Position numbers and translations under genes: made by a program. The notes below the pieces were generated by a model. It made no database searches. It was not told where the DNA came from and saw only the letters and a program-made list of their open reading frames with translations. 17,266 nt of DNA from G026625185 sp963727835 (lineage in GTDB: Bacteria > Desulfobacterota > WTBG01 > JAGOGO01), in the NCBI GenBank assembly GCA_963727835.1, contig CAVSIB010000038.1, forward strand, positions 1 through 17,266, read 5' to 3'. Position 1 is the stretch's first letter. Every line of letters begins with the position of its first letter. Below are positions 1-7,874 of this stretch, one piece after another.

Positions 1-29
1 CTCATGCCTCAGGCTGTAAAAAAGGTTAT

Positions 30-816
30 CTATATGTTTTGGGACCAGAAAATAAGTCCAAGAAGAAACCGCGTTGCCAAGTAGGGATGGAAAGGAAGCA
101 CCCTTAAGGTAAGACCATCATTACCACTTTTTTTGGCAGGAAACACTCCGTCCTTCAAAGAGGTATTTTCCATCCCCGACTGACCGCACTAAATCCATCT
201 TGGTTGTTTCTGGAACTATGTTTGTGTCAAGAGCATCAACTTTTCCGGAATATATTTCAACCGTAACATCATCCGGGGTTAAATTTCCTAAATAAATAAG
301 TGCTTGAACGGTTACTTTTAAATCGTTTAAGGACCCAGTGGTTACGGACTCTATCTTTATTTTCTGCCAATATTTTTGAACACTTTCTTTCCAGGCCGAG
401 AGTTTTTTAGCGTCCGTTAAGCCATTGGATAGAAATTGCTGATACCTTCGTGAGATCGAGATATAAAATCGTTCGGTGTATTCTTGCACCATCCGGGTGG
501 GGGTAAAAAAATAACAAAGGTTGGCAATAGATTCTTTCATCTGGGCAACCCATTATCGAGGTATTTTGTCAACCCCGCGGTCATAAAAAAGAGGAACGAC
601 TTCTTCTTTCAAGAGGTTATAGGTTGCATCAGTTTCTATCTGACCCTAGTAGGTCGAGTCATCATAGTTTTCTATTCGTCCGATTGCCCAGCCAATACCA
701 GGTGAGTACGCTTCGTCCCACCACCCATCTAAGATGTTCATGTTTAAAACCCCATCGGCGGCTGCTTTCATTCTGCTGGTTTCGCTCGATTCCATAAGGT
801 GGCGTGGGGTCTTAAG
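30..816 (-). pseudogene. glgP: Alpha-glucan phosphorylase, decayed C-terminal remnant
   Basis: Remnant of a GT35 alpha-glucan (glycogen/maltodextrin) phosphorylase, the PLP enzyme that releases glucose-1-phosphate from alpha-1,4-glucans. Reading from about 816 downward gives TPRHLMESSETSRMKAAADG, matching the family PLP-lysine region (normally SGTSGMKAAANG), then LDGWWDEAYSPGIGWAIGR, VVPLFYDRG and RMVQEYTERFY. Two stops lie in this same frame: TAG at 646-648 and TAA at 553-555. Near the end a 7-base A run (T run at 128-134 on the plus strand) shifts the frame; dropping one base restores CQKSGNDGLTLRVLPFHP and moves the stop to 30-32. Two glycines of the PLP motif are replaced (SSETSRM). Homology starts abruptly near 816 and the upstream frame soon meets a TGA, so the larger N-terminal part is missing. 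Only the last 139 codons (121-540) are open. Family assignment is firm; loss of function is very likely. Confidence 0.85.
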
Positions 817-890
817 CTTTTTATGTGAGGGGTCAGTAAAGCGTATCTTACCTCATAACGCCACGACAGCTCATTTTTTAGCAAAATTTT

Positions 891-1970
891 TTAATTTGGG
901 TTAGGATGAAAACCTTTCCGAAGGAGGACCCGGCCAACTGCCTCCAAAACATCTTCCACGGTGATAGCATCCATGCAAAGAAGGTTTTGGCATTCCCGGA
1001 TCCGGCAGGGGTTACAGGAAACATCTTTTCGGATGACAATGGCTTCTTTCCCAAACGGAGCGTTTTCTATGGGATCAGTAGGGCCAAAAAGGGCAATAAC
1101 CTGGGTGCCGACGAATGCGGCCAGGTGCATGGGCGCGGTGTCATTGCCAATAAAAAGGTCGCATCGCCTGATGGCCTCGGCTAACTGAGTGAGGGTTTCG
1201 GGTTGGCATAAAACATAGTGGGATTCAGCCATCTGTGCGGTAATTTTATTGACAAGCTCTCGTTCATCATTGCCTGCGGTAAAAAAAATTTTCCCTCCGT
1301 ATTTTTGGATAATGCTGTCTGCCACCTGCGCGAACCGGCGCACGTCCCATCTTTTATACGGGGTGCTGGGGCTGCTTCCGGGATGCATGATGATCTTCGG
1401 CCCGGAAAAGGAGGTTAATCCGGAAAAGATCGTCGAGGCAACAACCTCGCGGTCTTTTTCCGAAATCGGTATAAGGGGGTTATGCTCATCAATTTTCAAA
1501 CCGAGGTGTTTCACCAGCAAAAGATTTCTTTCCACCCGGTTGATTTTATAATCAGGAAGGGCGACCTGGTCGTTGATAAATAAAAAATTTCCTTCTTTGG
1601 AAAATTTCCGGGTGTAGCCGACCCGGCGCTTAACTCCGGTTAAAAAAGTGATGAGCCCGCTTTTGAAAAGCCCGTGAAAGTCGAGCACAAGATCAAAATT
1701 TTCTTTTCTCAACTTTTTAGTTAACCGGATTATTTCTTTGAGGGTTTTAATGCTCAGAGGGTTTTTTTGCCACTCCTTCCGGGGGAGCATAAAAACTTTA
1801 TTTAAATCAGGGTGGTTTATTAAAAGGGAAGCGGCCCGGTCCTCAACCACCCAGGCGATGTAGGCGTAAGGGAGATTGTGCCGCAACGCCCTTAAGGCAG
1901 GAAGCGTGCGGATAACATCCCCGATTGCGCCTAATCGCACCATAAGAATTCTTGGGTTTTTTATTTCCAT
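891..1970 (-). CDS. Glycosyltransferase family 9 (ADP-heptose:LPS heptosyltransferase type)
   Basis: Intact 359-residue GT-B enzyme of family GT9, which transfers heptose from ADP-heptose to the inner core of lipopolysaccharide at the cytoplasmic face of the inner membrane. The N-terminus has the typical Rossmann start with RLGAIGDVIRTLPALRAL (about residues 12-29). The C-terminal half carries MHPGSSPSTPYKRW, where the acceptor/donor cleft lies, and the signature LFIGNDTAPMHLAA followed by ALFGPTDP. Four cysteines near the end (CNPCRIRECQNLLC) resemble the CxxC-rich tail of many WaaF/RfaF-type proteins. Length is normal. The ATG at 1970 has no strong ribosome site, and neither does the alternative ATG ten codons in. 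It is divergent from the LPS kinase at 2102, which supports a role in LPS core. Which heptosyltransferase (WaaC, WaaF or WaaQ type) cannot be decided. Confidence 0.88.
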   Translation of the reverse strand: MEIKNPRILMVRLGAIGDVIRTLPALRALRHNLPYAYIAWVVEDRAASLLINHPDLNKVFMLPRKEWQKNPLSIKTLKEIIRLTKKLRKENFDLVLDFHGLFKSGLITFLTGVKRRVGYTRKFSKEGNFLFINDQVALPDYKINRVERNLLLVKHLGLKIDEHNPLIPISEKDREVVASTIFSGLTSFSGPKIIMHPGSSPSTPYKRWDVRRFAQVADSIIQKYGGKIFFTAGNDERELVNKITAQMAESHYVLCQPETLTQLAEAIRRCDLFIGNDTAPMHLAAFVGTQVIALFGPTDPIENAPFGKEAIVIRKDVSCNPCRIRECQNLLCMDAITVEDVLEAVGRVLLRKGFHPNPN

Positions 1971-1998
1971 GGGGGCTATTTTATCGGAGTGAGGCTCT

Positions 1999-2028
1999 TT
2001 GTCAATAAGATAACTGCTTCAATATAAT
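1999..2028 (+). promoter_or_regulatory. Sigma70-type promoter for the LPS kinase gene
   Basis: TTGTCA at 1999-2004 and a perfect TATAAT at 2023-2028 are separated by 18 bases, in the divergent gap between the glycosyltransferase (-) and the kinase (+). The predicted start of transcription is near 2035, leaving about 65 untranslated bases before the ATG at 2102. This is a consensus match only. Confidence 0.5.
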
Positions 2029-2101
2029 GAATTTCCTTGTAAAATAAAGTAGTTTATGGTTTAGTATCATCATTTTAACAATAACCTTTTCTCAAATAAT
2101 C

Positions 2102-3084
2102 ATGTTCGGCAAAAAAAACATTCCTCCTGCATACAGCCTCATCGAAAAAGGCAAGAGGGCTTTCATTGTAAAAGATGACTGGAAGGAAAAGCTCCTTTCA
2201 GTGGGGATTGCTGATCCGGACTTTTTTTTAAAACAATCCTTCCCAAAAGAAGAAAATTATTTTGGAAGGGGAGCGTTAAAAATCATCGCGTTACCCGGCG
2301 AGGCAAACGAGCGGATCGTTATCCGCCATTTTCAACGCGGAGGAATGATTCACAAAATTATTCCTGATCTTTATTTTGGAACGTCACGGCCTTTAAAAGA
2401 GCTTTGGGTCGGATCCGGGCAAAAGAAAAAGGAGTTCCCACCGCTGACATAGTAGCTGCCTGCCATACTAAGGTCTTCTGGAAATTTCACCGGGGAGACA
2501 TGGTCACCAGAGAAATTAAAGATGGGAAAGACCTCGCGACCTATCTCAAGGAGTTAGAACAGCCTTTAACCAAGGAAAAGGTTTTGGAGAAAAGGAGCGT
2601 CATCAAAAAGGTGGGTGCACTGGTTCGCTCGATGCATGATGCGGGTATTTTTCACGGTGACCTCAACCTGAAAAATATTATCCTCCAGACAACTGACCCC
2701 CAAAACATAAAGGGCTACCTTATTGACTTTGACAAATCTTTTATCCGGTCTCATTTGAAAGAAAACCTGAGGACCCGAAATCTTCTTCGCTTAAACCGCT
2801 CCGCGGAAAAATTTAAAAACCAGGGACTACCAATCACGCGAACTGATGCGCTCCGATTTCTTTTAGCGTATTTTCAGAATCCGTCTGACTTTAAAGCTCA
2901 TGTTGAAGATTTAAACCAACAGTTCAAGCGGCATATGTGTTGTCGGCAGGTTGTTGAAAAATTTTTTTCAAAAGGCGCTTATATCGGGTATGGTCACGTT
3001 TTGAAGAAAGCAGTAAGAAGGATTTCTCATGAAAAATCGAATTCTCATAACCTGCCCCAAGGGGATCGCCCCGATTCTGAGTGA
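2102..3084 (+). CDS. Lipopolysaccharide kinase (Kdo kinase/WaaP family), one frameshift
   Basis: Protein-kinase-fold enzyme of the Kdo/WaaP family, which phosphorylates inner-core sugars of LPS. The first part (to about 2403) contains FGRGALKII and VIRHFQRGGM, the family's N-lobe region. The second part (from about 2404) reads GRIRAKEKGVPTAD, then the catalytic loop HGDLNLKN (His codon at 2653) and DFDKS (about 2722), equivalent to the HxDxxxxN and DFG motifs. The two parts are in different frames and join near 2403-2406, where the family consensus (REL..L..A..KGVPT) runs straight through, so one base has been gained or lost. The combined length of about 327 residues is somewhat long. The 3' end overlaps the next gene by 56 bases. 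A shift late in the gene would let it end at a TGA overlapping that gene's start (ATGA at 3029-3032), but this is not proven. Neighbours fit LPS core assembly. Confidence 0.78.
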
Positions 3085-4202
3085 AGAAATACGCGCACTC
3101 GGTCTGCCGGTCAGCGCTGAAAGGGCTGCGGGTGTTGAAACCGTCGGGAGCATGTTCGACTGCATGAAGCTGAATCTGTATATCCGTACTGGACACCGGG
3201 TCCTGTTCTTCATCAAGGAATTTAGCGCATCAACGCCCCAGGATTTTTATCAGGGCATCAAACGGATCCGTTGGGACGACCTCATTCCTGAAACCGAATA
3301 TGTCAGCGTTTCCTCCTTCGTGGATAACCCGTGCATACAGAACACGCAATTCGCCAATCAGAAGTGCAAGGATGCCATCATGGACCGCATGAGAGAAAGC
3401 TGCGGCAGGCGGCCCGATTCGGGTCCGGACAAAACAGGGGTCGCTGTCTTCATTTACTGGAAAGGAAGCAATTGCAGTATTTATCTTGATACATCCGGAG
3501 AACCTTTAGCGCGACGCAGCTATCGCAAAATTCCCTTTAAGGCTCCCATGCAGGAGACGCTCGCGGCGGCCATTATCCTGTCAACCGGCTGGAGAGGCAA
3601 GGGGAATTTTCTGAACCCGATGTGCGGAAGCGGTACGCTGGGGATCGAGGCGGCCCTGATCGGATTGGACAAGGCGCCCGGTTTGCTCAGGACCAATTTT
3701 GCCTTTATGCATTTGCGGGATTTCCGGCGCGCCGAATGGAACGCTTTGCGGCAGGAGGTAAGAAAAAAAAACCAAAAAGGGGCTCGAGGGGAAAATGATC
3801 CTGACGGATCTCGATCCTAAAGCCGTTCGAGCAGCACAACAAAATGCCCTCACAGCAGGCGTCGACCACCTGATGACGTTCAGGGGCTGCGACTACTCGG
3901 AAACTCCGGTACCGGCGGACGGCGGCATTATCGTCATTAATCCCGAATATGGTGAACGACTCGGCGTGGTCAAGGAGCTGGAAAGCGTTTACGAAGGGAT
4001 GGGAAATTTTTTTAAACGGCGCTGCAACGGCTACACGGGTTATATTTTTACTGGTAATCCCGATCTCGCCAAAAAAGTAGGGCTAAAAACTAGCCGTCGC
4101 CTGATTTTTTTCAACAGCCGGATCGAATGCCGGCTGCTTGAGTACAAACTTTATGAGGGGAGCAGGAAAGTTTCCCAAGATCAAAACAAAGACGATCAAT
4201 GA
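3029..4202 (+). CDS. THUMP/UPF0020-type RNA N2-guanine methyltransferase (RlmL-like), one frameshift
   Basis: SAM-dependent methyltransferase resembling the N-terminal module of RlmL and Bacillus YpsC, which methylate guanines in 23S rRNA. The N-terminal 160 or so residues look like a ferredoxin-like/THUMP domain (ITCPKGIAPILSEEIRALGL, then DTSGEPLARRSYRK). The methyltransferase domain follows: APMQETLAAAIILSTGW, the SAM motif FLNPMCGSGTLGIEAALIG and then, in another frame, ILTDLDPKAVRAAQQNA and VINPEYGERLG. The frame changes inside a 9-base A run (3763-3771) just before motif II; one base more or less restores continuity, giving about 390 residues. The usual NPPY motif IV reads NPEY here. 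Base composition appears richer in G+C than the flanking kinase. The start overlaps the kinase gene, suggesting co-transcription. The exact RNA target is unknown. Confidence 0.8.
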
Positions 4203-4221
4203 GCGTCAAATTTTTTTTGCC

Positions 4222-4278
4222 GTCCCCGGGATTAAACCTTCAGCCATGGGATGGGAGATGGGGACATCCAGGTTTAAT
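4222..4278 (+). other. Possible pseudoknot in the 234-base gap after the RNA methyltransferase gene
   Basis: The gap 4203-4436 holds no gene I can recognise. Its one visible structure is a pair of interleaved inverted repeats: GTCCCC (4222-4227) with GGGGAC (4260-4265), and ATTAAACC (4231-4238) with GGTTTAAT (4271-4278). The order a-b-a'-b' would form an H-type pseudoknot if transcribed. It could be chance; no T-run follows, so it is not an intrinsic terminator. Confidence 0.2.
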
Positions 4279-4436
4279 ATAAGCAAAAAAAATCAGCTCG
4301 ATTTAGTCAATAGGTATTTTTTTTCTTATCGGGTACATATGATCTCCGGGTTATCCCCCACGTGTTGTCAGCCCCGTTATGCCGAGATGCATCCCGGGTA
4401 TGCTCGATGAGTTGTCTTTAGAGTAAGGCTCCGAAA

Positions 4437-5235
4437 ATGAACCAGCAAATAAACAGAGAAAAAGGTACCCACGGCGAACACTGGAACTTGGTACATGGTG
4501 GTTTTTTTTCCGACCCCATCGTAGTAATCTGGTTGCTTCCTTGTACACAAAGTCCGAGAGCTTGCTGGCATGTCCAGGGCCAATATCATCGTTGATATGG
4601 GGGGCGGCAACGGATATGTGCTTTCACAAATCCTTGCACGTGGTGTTGGACTCGGCGTATCTTTAGTTAACCTTGATTATTCTGACGAACAACTTGACGC
4701 CACGAGGAACCGAGGGAATATCCTGTGTTCGTGGCTCAGTGGACACATTCTCGCAGGGGCGATGTGGGCCGGGAAGATGACCGCTTCCTGTTTATAATGC
4801 GTTCCGTTCTGCACTACTTTGGAGAAGACGGTCTGCACCCGACACTCCGGCATCTACGTCGCCTGACAAAGCCGGGCGAGTTTTTCGTTCACCAGACAGC
4901 ATCATTTCGGGACAAGCATGATGCAGACTGCCTGAATGCGCTCTACCAAATGATGGGAACGCACAAGTGGTATCCAACAGTCGATTTTCTGTGTGCGTGT
5001 TTGGCCGCTGAGGGCTGGGAAGTGCGTGAGGTTCTGCCGGGCTTTCCTCTCCAGTTGATTTCTTAGTGACCTCGCTCATCGTTATCATCTTGCCCAGGAA
5101 GATATCCTGCGCATCAGCGACTGCTTGTCTCGAAATTTTTCTGTACCTGAGGACCTCTTTTAAAAAGGAGCGGATGCTTTTTGTGCCTATCTTCACTACT
5201 GGACCTATATATGTACGCCCGCGATAGGCAAGTAG
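4437..5235 (+). pseudogene. SAM-dependent methyltransferase, heavily decayed
   Basis: Class I SAM methyltransferase whose substrate I cannot name. Piecing frames together gives an N-terminus MNQQINREKGTHGEHWNLVH from the ATG at 4437, then VHKVRELAGMSRANIIVDMG with the SAM-binding GGGNGYVLSQ (about 4600) and NLDYSDEQLDATRNRG (motif II region). CVRGSVDTFS, GREDDRFLFIMRSVLHYF and GEFFVHQTASF follow, then SDLAHRYHLAQEDILRI and a C-terminus FCAYLHYWTYICTPAIGK ending at a TAG at 5233-5235. Frame changes are needed near 4530, 4712, 4757 and 5060, and a TAA (5161-5163) interrupts the last frame. Only two fragments (4570-4797 and 4725-5066) look like open frames. The combined length of about 265 residues is normal for the fold, so the gene decayed by small changes, not truncation. 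It converges on the PP-loop pseudogene at 5423; both being lost suggests a shared, dispensable role. No frameshift-free product can be made. Confidence 0.75.
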
Positions 5236-5997
5236 GATAATAAAGAACAATGGGGTCCCAGCTTGATCTGAGGGCAACGCGTTTTAACTCCAACTTTTCT
5301 ATCAAAGGTTATTCTTACTCCCATAGTTTTTGAAATTTTTTGCATGAAGTTTTAATCCATTCCGAAATTGTGCTGTAAAAATCAGAGCAAAGGGTGTCCC
5401 CCGACGCTTCTCCTTAAAGGTTTCAGTAAGCCATTTTCGGAGCGCGGTAAATCCAGCGAAGCATCATATGTGTTCGGGGCTTTAACCACCATGCCCGTTT
5501 CAAAGCTTTGCGCAAACCATTTTAGAGTTCCCGGTTAGCCGGCCTGTTCTCTAACGCCTTGAGATTCTCATAAACAAAAGCGCGTATCGTATTGCTTATG
5601 ATTAATATTCGGGAGACACGTTTATAATCGAGTGGTTCAGCAAACGTGGTGCTGCGGTCAAGCGCGCCAGCGATATGTAGATTAATCGTCATCCGAATAC
5701 GTTTTTCACACCCCCCACAATTTAAAGCACTAGCAGGGGTTTAAAAAGCACACGTGCAAAAACTTGAGGGCCAAGTTGGATTTTTCTATTGGGGTGGCGT
5801 TGTCTATCCCCGCTGCCCCGCAGCCATAGTGCCCAAACTCAAGGGTTTCGGTGCTCCAAAGCGGATCCAATCCGGGAGGAGACCCCAAAAGATCCGAATC
5901 AATATGCGCATAGTCATGAGAAGACGGAATATATATTCGACGAAATAAGGGAAACAAAAGATTGCCAACACTTATCAGGCAAACCCCGAACGAATCA

Positions 5998-6004
5998 ATC
6001 GCGG
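5998..6004. repeat. Target site duplication, left copy
   Basis: ATCGCGG directly abuts the left inverted repeat of the IS. It matches ATCGCGA at 7397-7403, directly abutting the right repeat, in 6 of 7 bases; extending by one base depends on where the repeat edge is put. IS256-family elements usually duplicate 8-9 bases. Confidence 0.6.
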
Positions 6005-6027
6005 AGAGCTATAATTAAAAGTTGTGT
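6005..6027. repeat. IS left terminal inverted repeat
   Basis: The 23-base left end begins AGAGCTATAATTAAAAG and ends TTGTGT. It pairs with the reverse complement of 7374-7396 with three mismatches. Confidence 0.75.
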
Positions 6028-6110
6028 TTAGGAATACAGGTGGTGTATCCACCGGTTAATTGTTTCGCGACAGTTGACCGGCCAAAAAAAAAGGAAAGGA
6101 TACACGCACC

Positions 6111-7364
6111 ATGAAGAAAGATAACGTAGTAGAGATAAAAAAGCCAGAGACTTTTATTGATGATCCTATTTCAGACATTTTACGTCAAGGAGCAAGAAAC
6201 TTGTTAGCCCAAGCTCTGGAAGCCGAGATTGAGATATTCATAAATCAATATAAAGATCAAAAGGATTTATTGGGCTATCAACGGGTTGTACGTAACGGAT
6301 ATATGCCTAAGCGTGAAATTCAGACAGGTATTGGGCCCGTGCCAGTGGAATCCCCACGGATCTAGAGACCGGTCGGCGGATCTATCGGATCGGATAACAT
6401 TCAATTCATCTATTTTGCCGCCGTATATGCGGAAGACAAGGAGCTTGGAACAATTGATTCCGTGGCTTATATTTGAAAGGGGTTTCTACCGGAGATTTCA
6501 GCGACGCTTTGGCTGCTTTAGTCGGTAAGGATGCGCCGGGATTGTCTGCTCCCACGATCAGCCGTCTCAAGACGGTTTGGCAGCAGGAGTTTCAGCAATG
6601 GCAAAAACGCAGCCTTGACGGAAAATGTTACGTTTATTTCTGGGTGGATGGGATTTACTGCAACGTTCGTATGGATGATAAACAGTGCCTTCTGGTCATT
6701 GTTGGCGCCACGGCTGACGGCGCAAAGGAACTGGTGGCCATAGAGGGCGGTTTCCGTGAAAGCGAAATGTCATGGAAACAACTTTTACTAGACCTGAAAT
6801 CCAGAGGTTTGACCACTGCTCCACAACTGGCGATTGGTGACGGCGCACTTGGTTTCTGGAAAGCGTTGAGCAAAGTCTACGATGATACCCGTTGGCAAAG
6901 ATGCTGGGTACACAAGACGGCTAATATCCTGAACAATTTACCAAAGAGCCTTCAATCCAAAGCGAAATCAAAATTGCATCAGATTTGGCAGGCAGCCAGC
7001 AAAGATGAAGCCGAACGTCATTTTAATGATTTTGTGAATACGTATGAAGCGAAATATCCCAAAGCGACCCAGTGCCTGGAAAAGGATCGAAATGCTTTGT
7101 TAACTTTTTATGATTTTCCCGCTGAACACTGGCGTCACATTCGGACCACGAATCCGATTGAATCGACTTTTGCGACGGTCAGGTTGCGAATGAATAAAGT
7201 GAGAGGCTGTTTCTCTGCGAACACGGTTCTCATCCATGGCGTTTAAATTATGCCAATGCGCTCAAAAAAGATGGATTCGTTTACATCGTCCGGAACGCTT
7301 GGCTGATGTGGTTAAAGGTGTGAAATTTGTTAATGGGATGGAAGAAAAACGGGTCGCCGCCTAG
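6111..7364 (+). pseudogene. IS256-family (mutator-type) transposase, three frameshifts
   Basis: DDE transposase of the IS256/MULE group that cuts and joins the element's ends. The start MKKDNVVEIKKPETFIDDPI at 6111 is preceded by AAGGA. The N-terminal DNA-binding part runs to PVPVESPRI, where the frame breaks (about 6360) at a TAG; the next frame continues DRSADLSDRITFNSSILPPY and breaks again near 6465. The main catalytic block then reads GVSTGDFSDALAALVGKDAP, FWVDGIYCNVR (first Asp), LAIGDGALGFWKAL (second Asp), CWVHKTANILNNLP (conserved C/H) and TTNPIESTFATVRLRMNKVRG (Glu). A third break near 7230 restores MAFKLCQCAQKRWIRLHRPE and the stop at 7362-7364. The combined length of about 417 residues is typical. 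All catalytic residues are present, but no full-length protein can be made from this copy as read. Confidence 0.85.
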
Positions 7365-7373
7365 ATTCTTCAT

Positions 7374-7396
7374 ACACAACTATTGACTATAGCTCT
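7374..7396. repeat. IS right terminal inverted repeat
   Basis: Right end of the IS, starting ACACAACTATTGACTATAG and ending CTCT. It lies ten bases beyond the transposase stop codon and matches the left end in reverse complement at 20 of 23 positions. Confidence 0.75.
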
Positions 7397-7403
7397 ATCG
7401 CGA
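7397..7403. repeat. Target site duplication, right copy
   Basis: ATCGCGA abuts the right inverted repeat and pairs with ATCGCGG at 5998-6004. The single difference suggests the insertion is not very recent. Confidence 0.6.
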
Positions 7404-7874
7404 AACATAAAAATCGAGAAAGGGAAACAGATTGGTTTTCTACTTCATGCCCCGTTGTGAGCTAATTTTTGGGATCACTTTCGTTGCTTTTCTGAGGCGG
7501 GAATGCTCATCAAGGGTTATATCGAACCCATGGATAAAAATTAGGGCAGTAACATTCTCCTGATGCTTTAAGAAGGTGTAAAAGAATCAATTCCTCCAGA
7601 AAAAAATGCGTAAAGCCGGTTTTCATGGCGGGAAGAAGCCCGACAGAGAGAAGGGTCTCAGTGTTTCTGGTGAGGGCGATGTCATTACTCCGAAAAAATA
7701 TCTCGTAATTTTTTGCGTCAGGCCTTAACGACGCATTGATTGTAACCTGTTCAGGAGTTTTCTCAACAAAGTTTAAGCGTAATTCTTTAGGATCCATAAA
7801 TTTAAAAAACCGTAGCGACTGAGAGTTGATGTGTAAAGCTGGTTCTTCGACGGGTCGAAATATATAATCAGTGA

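Larger units (their letters stand above)
6005..7396 (+). mobile_element. IS256-family insertion sequence, about 1.39 kb
   Basis: A complete element bounded by imperfect inverted repeats (6005-6027 and 7374-7396; 20 of 23 bases match, outer end AGAGCTATA, inner end AGTTGTGT) and flanked by a 7-base near-identical target duplication. It contains one transposase gene on the plus strand. It is inserted in the opposite-strand PP-loop gene: deleting the element and one duplication copy brings the two halves of that gene back together. The leader between the left repeat and the transposase start has a long imperfect hairpin, with GTGTATCC (6043-6050) pairing GGATACAC (6098-6105) and an inner CCGGTTAA/TTGACCGG pair. 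Hairpins like this can shield a transposase start from read-through transcription, but that role is inferred here. Confidence 0.8.
5423..7797 (-). pseudogene. PP-loop ATPase (asparagine synthase/QueC-like), decayed and split by an IS256-family element
   Basis: The gene starts at ATG 7797 with MDPKELRLNFVEKTPEQVTI, then YEIFFRSNDIALTRNTETLL and LLPAMKTG. Shifting frame yields FFSGGIDSF (about 7583-7606), the SGGxDS pyrophosphatase loop of ATP-dependent amide/thiol-forming enzymes, then FLKHQENVTALIFIHGFDIT and, after another shift, KTNLFPFLDFYVS, where the IS lies. Beyond the IS it resumes with LISVGNLLFPLFRRIYIPSSH, LLGSPPGLDPLWSTETLEFG and, in a new frame, NCGGCEKRIRMTINLHIAGA, which resembles the cysteine motif of QueC and related PP-loop proteins, ending around YRAPKMAY at 5423. 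A TAA (5522-5524) interrupts the tail, and several dozen residues seem deleted between PAMKTG and the PP-loop. The family appears in my memory as an uncharacterised PP-loop protein; the substrate is unknown. The fragments 7510-7797 and 5730-5957 are pieces of this one gene. A convergent methyltransferase pseudogene lies next to it. Confidence 0.72.

Noticed and set aside
553..648. Stop-codon reassignment (TAG and TAA read as amino acids) to explain the phosphorylase frame
   Set aside because: Intact genes nearby end normally at TAA (for example nrdD, HDAC-like, GT9), and the phosphorylase is also truncated and frameshifted.
799..865. GTGGCGT/ACGCCAC inverted repeat downstream of the glycosyltransferase gene as a terminator
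   Set aside because: The loop is over 50 bases and there is no T-run next to the stem.
4138..4410. 90-residue plus-strand open frame after the RNA methyltransferase
   Set aside because: It begins inside that gene in another frame and has no recognisable domain or ribosome site.
4792..5277. 161-residue minus-strand open frame
   Set aside because: It is antisense to the methyltransferase pseudogene and has low-complexity composition without recognisable motifs.
5522..5692. Short minus-strand frame (MTINLHIAGALDRSTTF) first read as a dihydroneopterin aldolase fragment
   Set aside because: The preceding NCGGCEKR motif and the segment at 5730-6000 show it is the C-terminal part of the PP-loop pseudogene.
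6061..7407. TGTTTCGCGACAG (6061-6073) and CTATCGCGAAACA (7395-7407) as terminal inverted repeats of the IS
   Set aside because: They give no target duplication, and the second is mostly flanking sequence. The repeats at 6005-6027 and 7374-7396 are longer and are directly abutted by a duplication.
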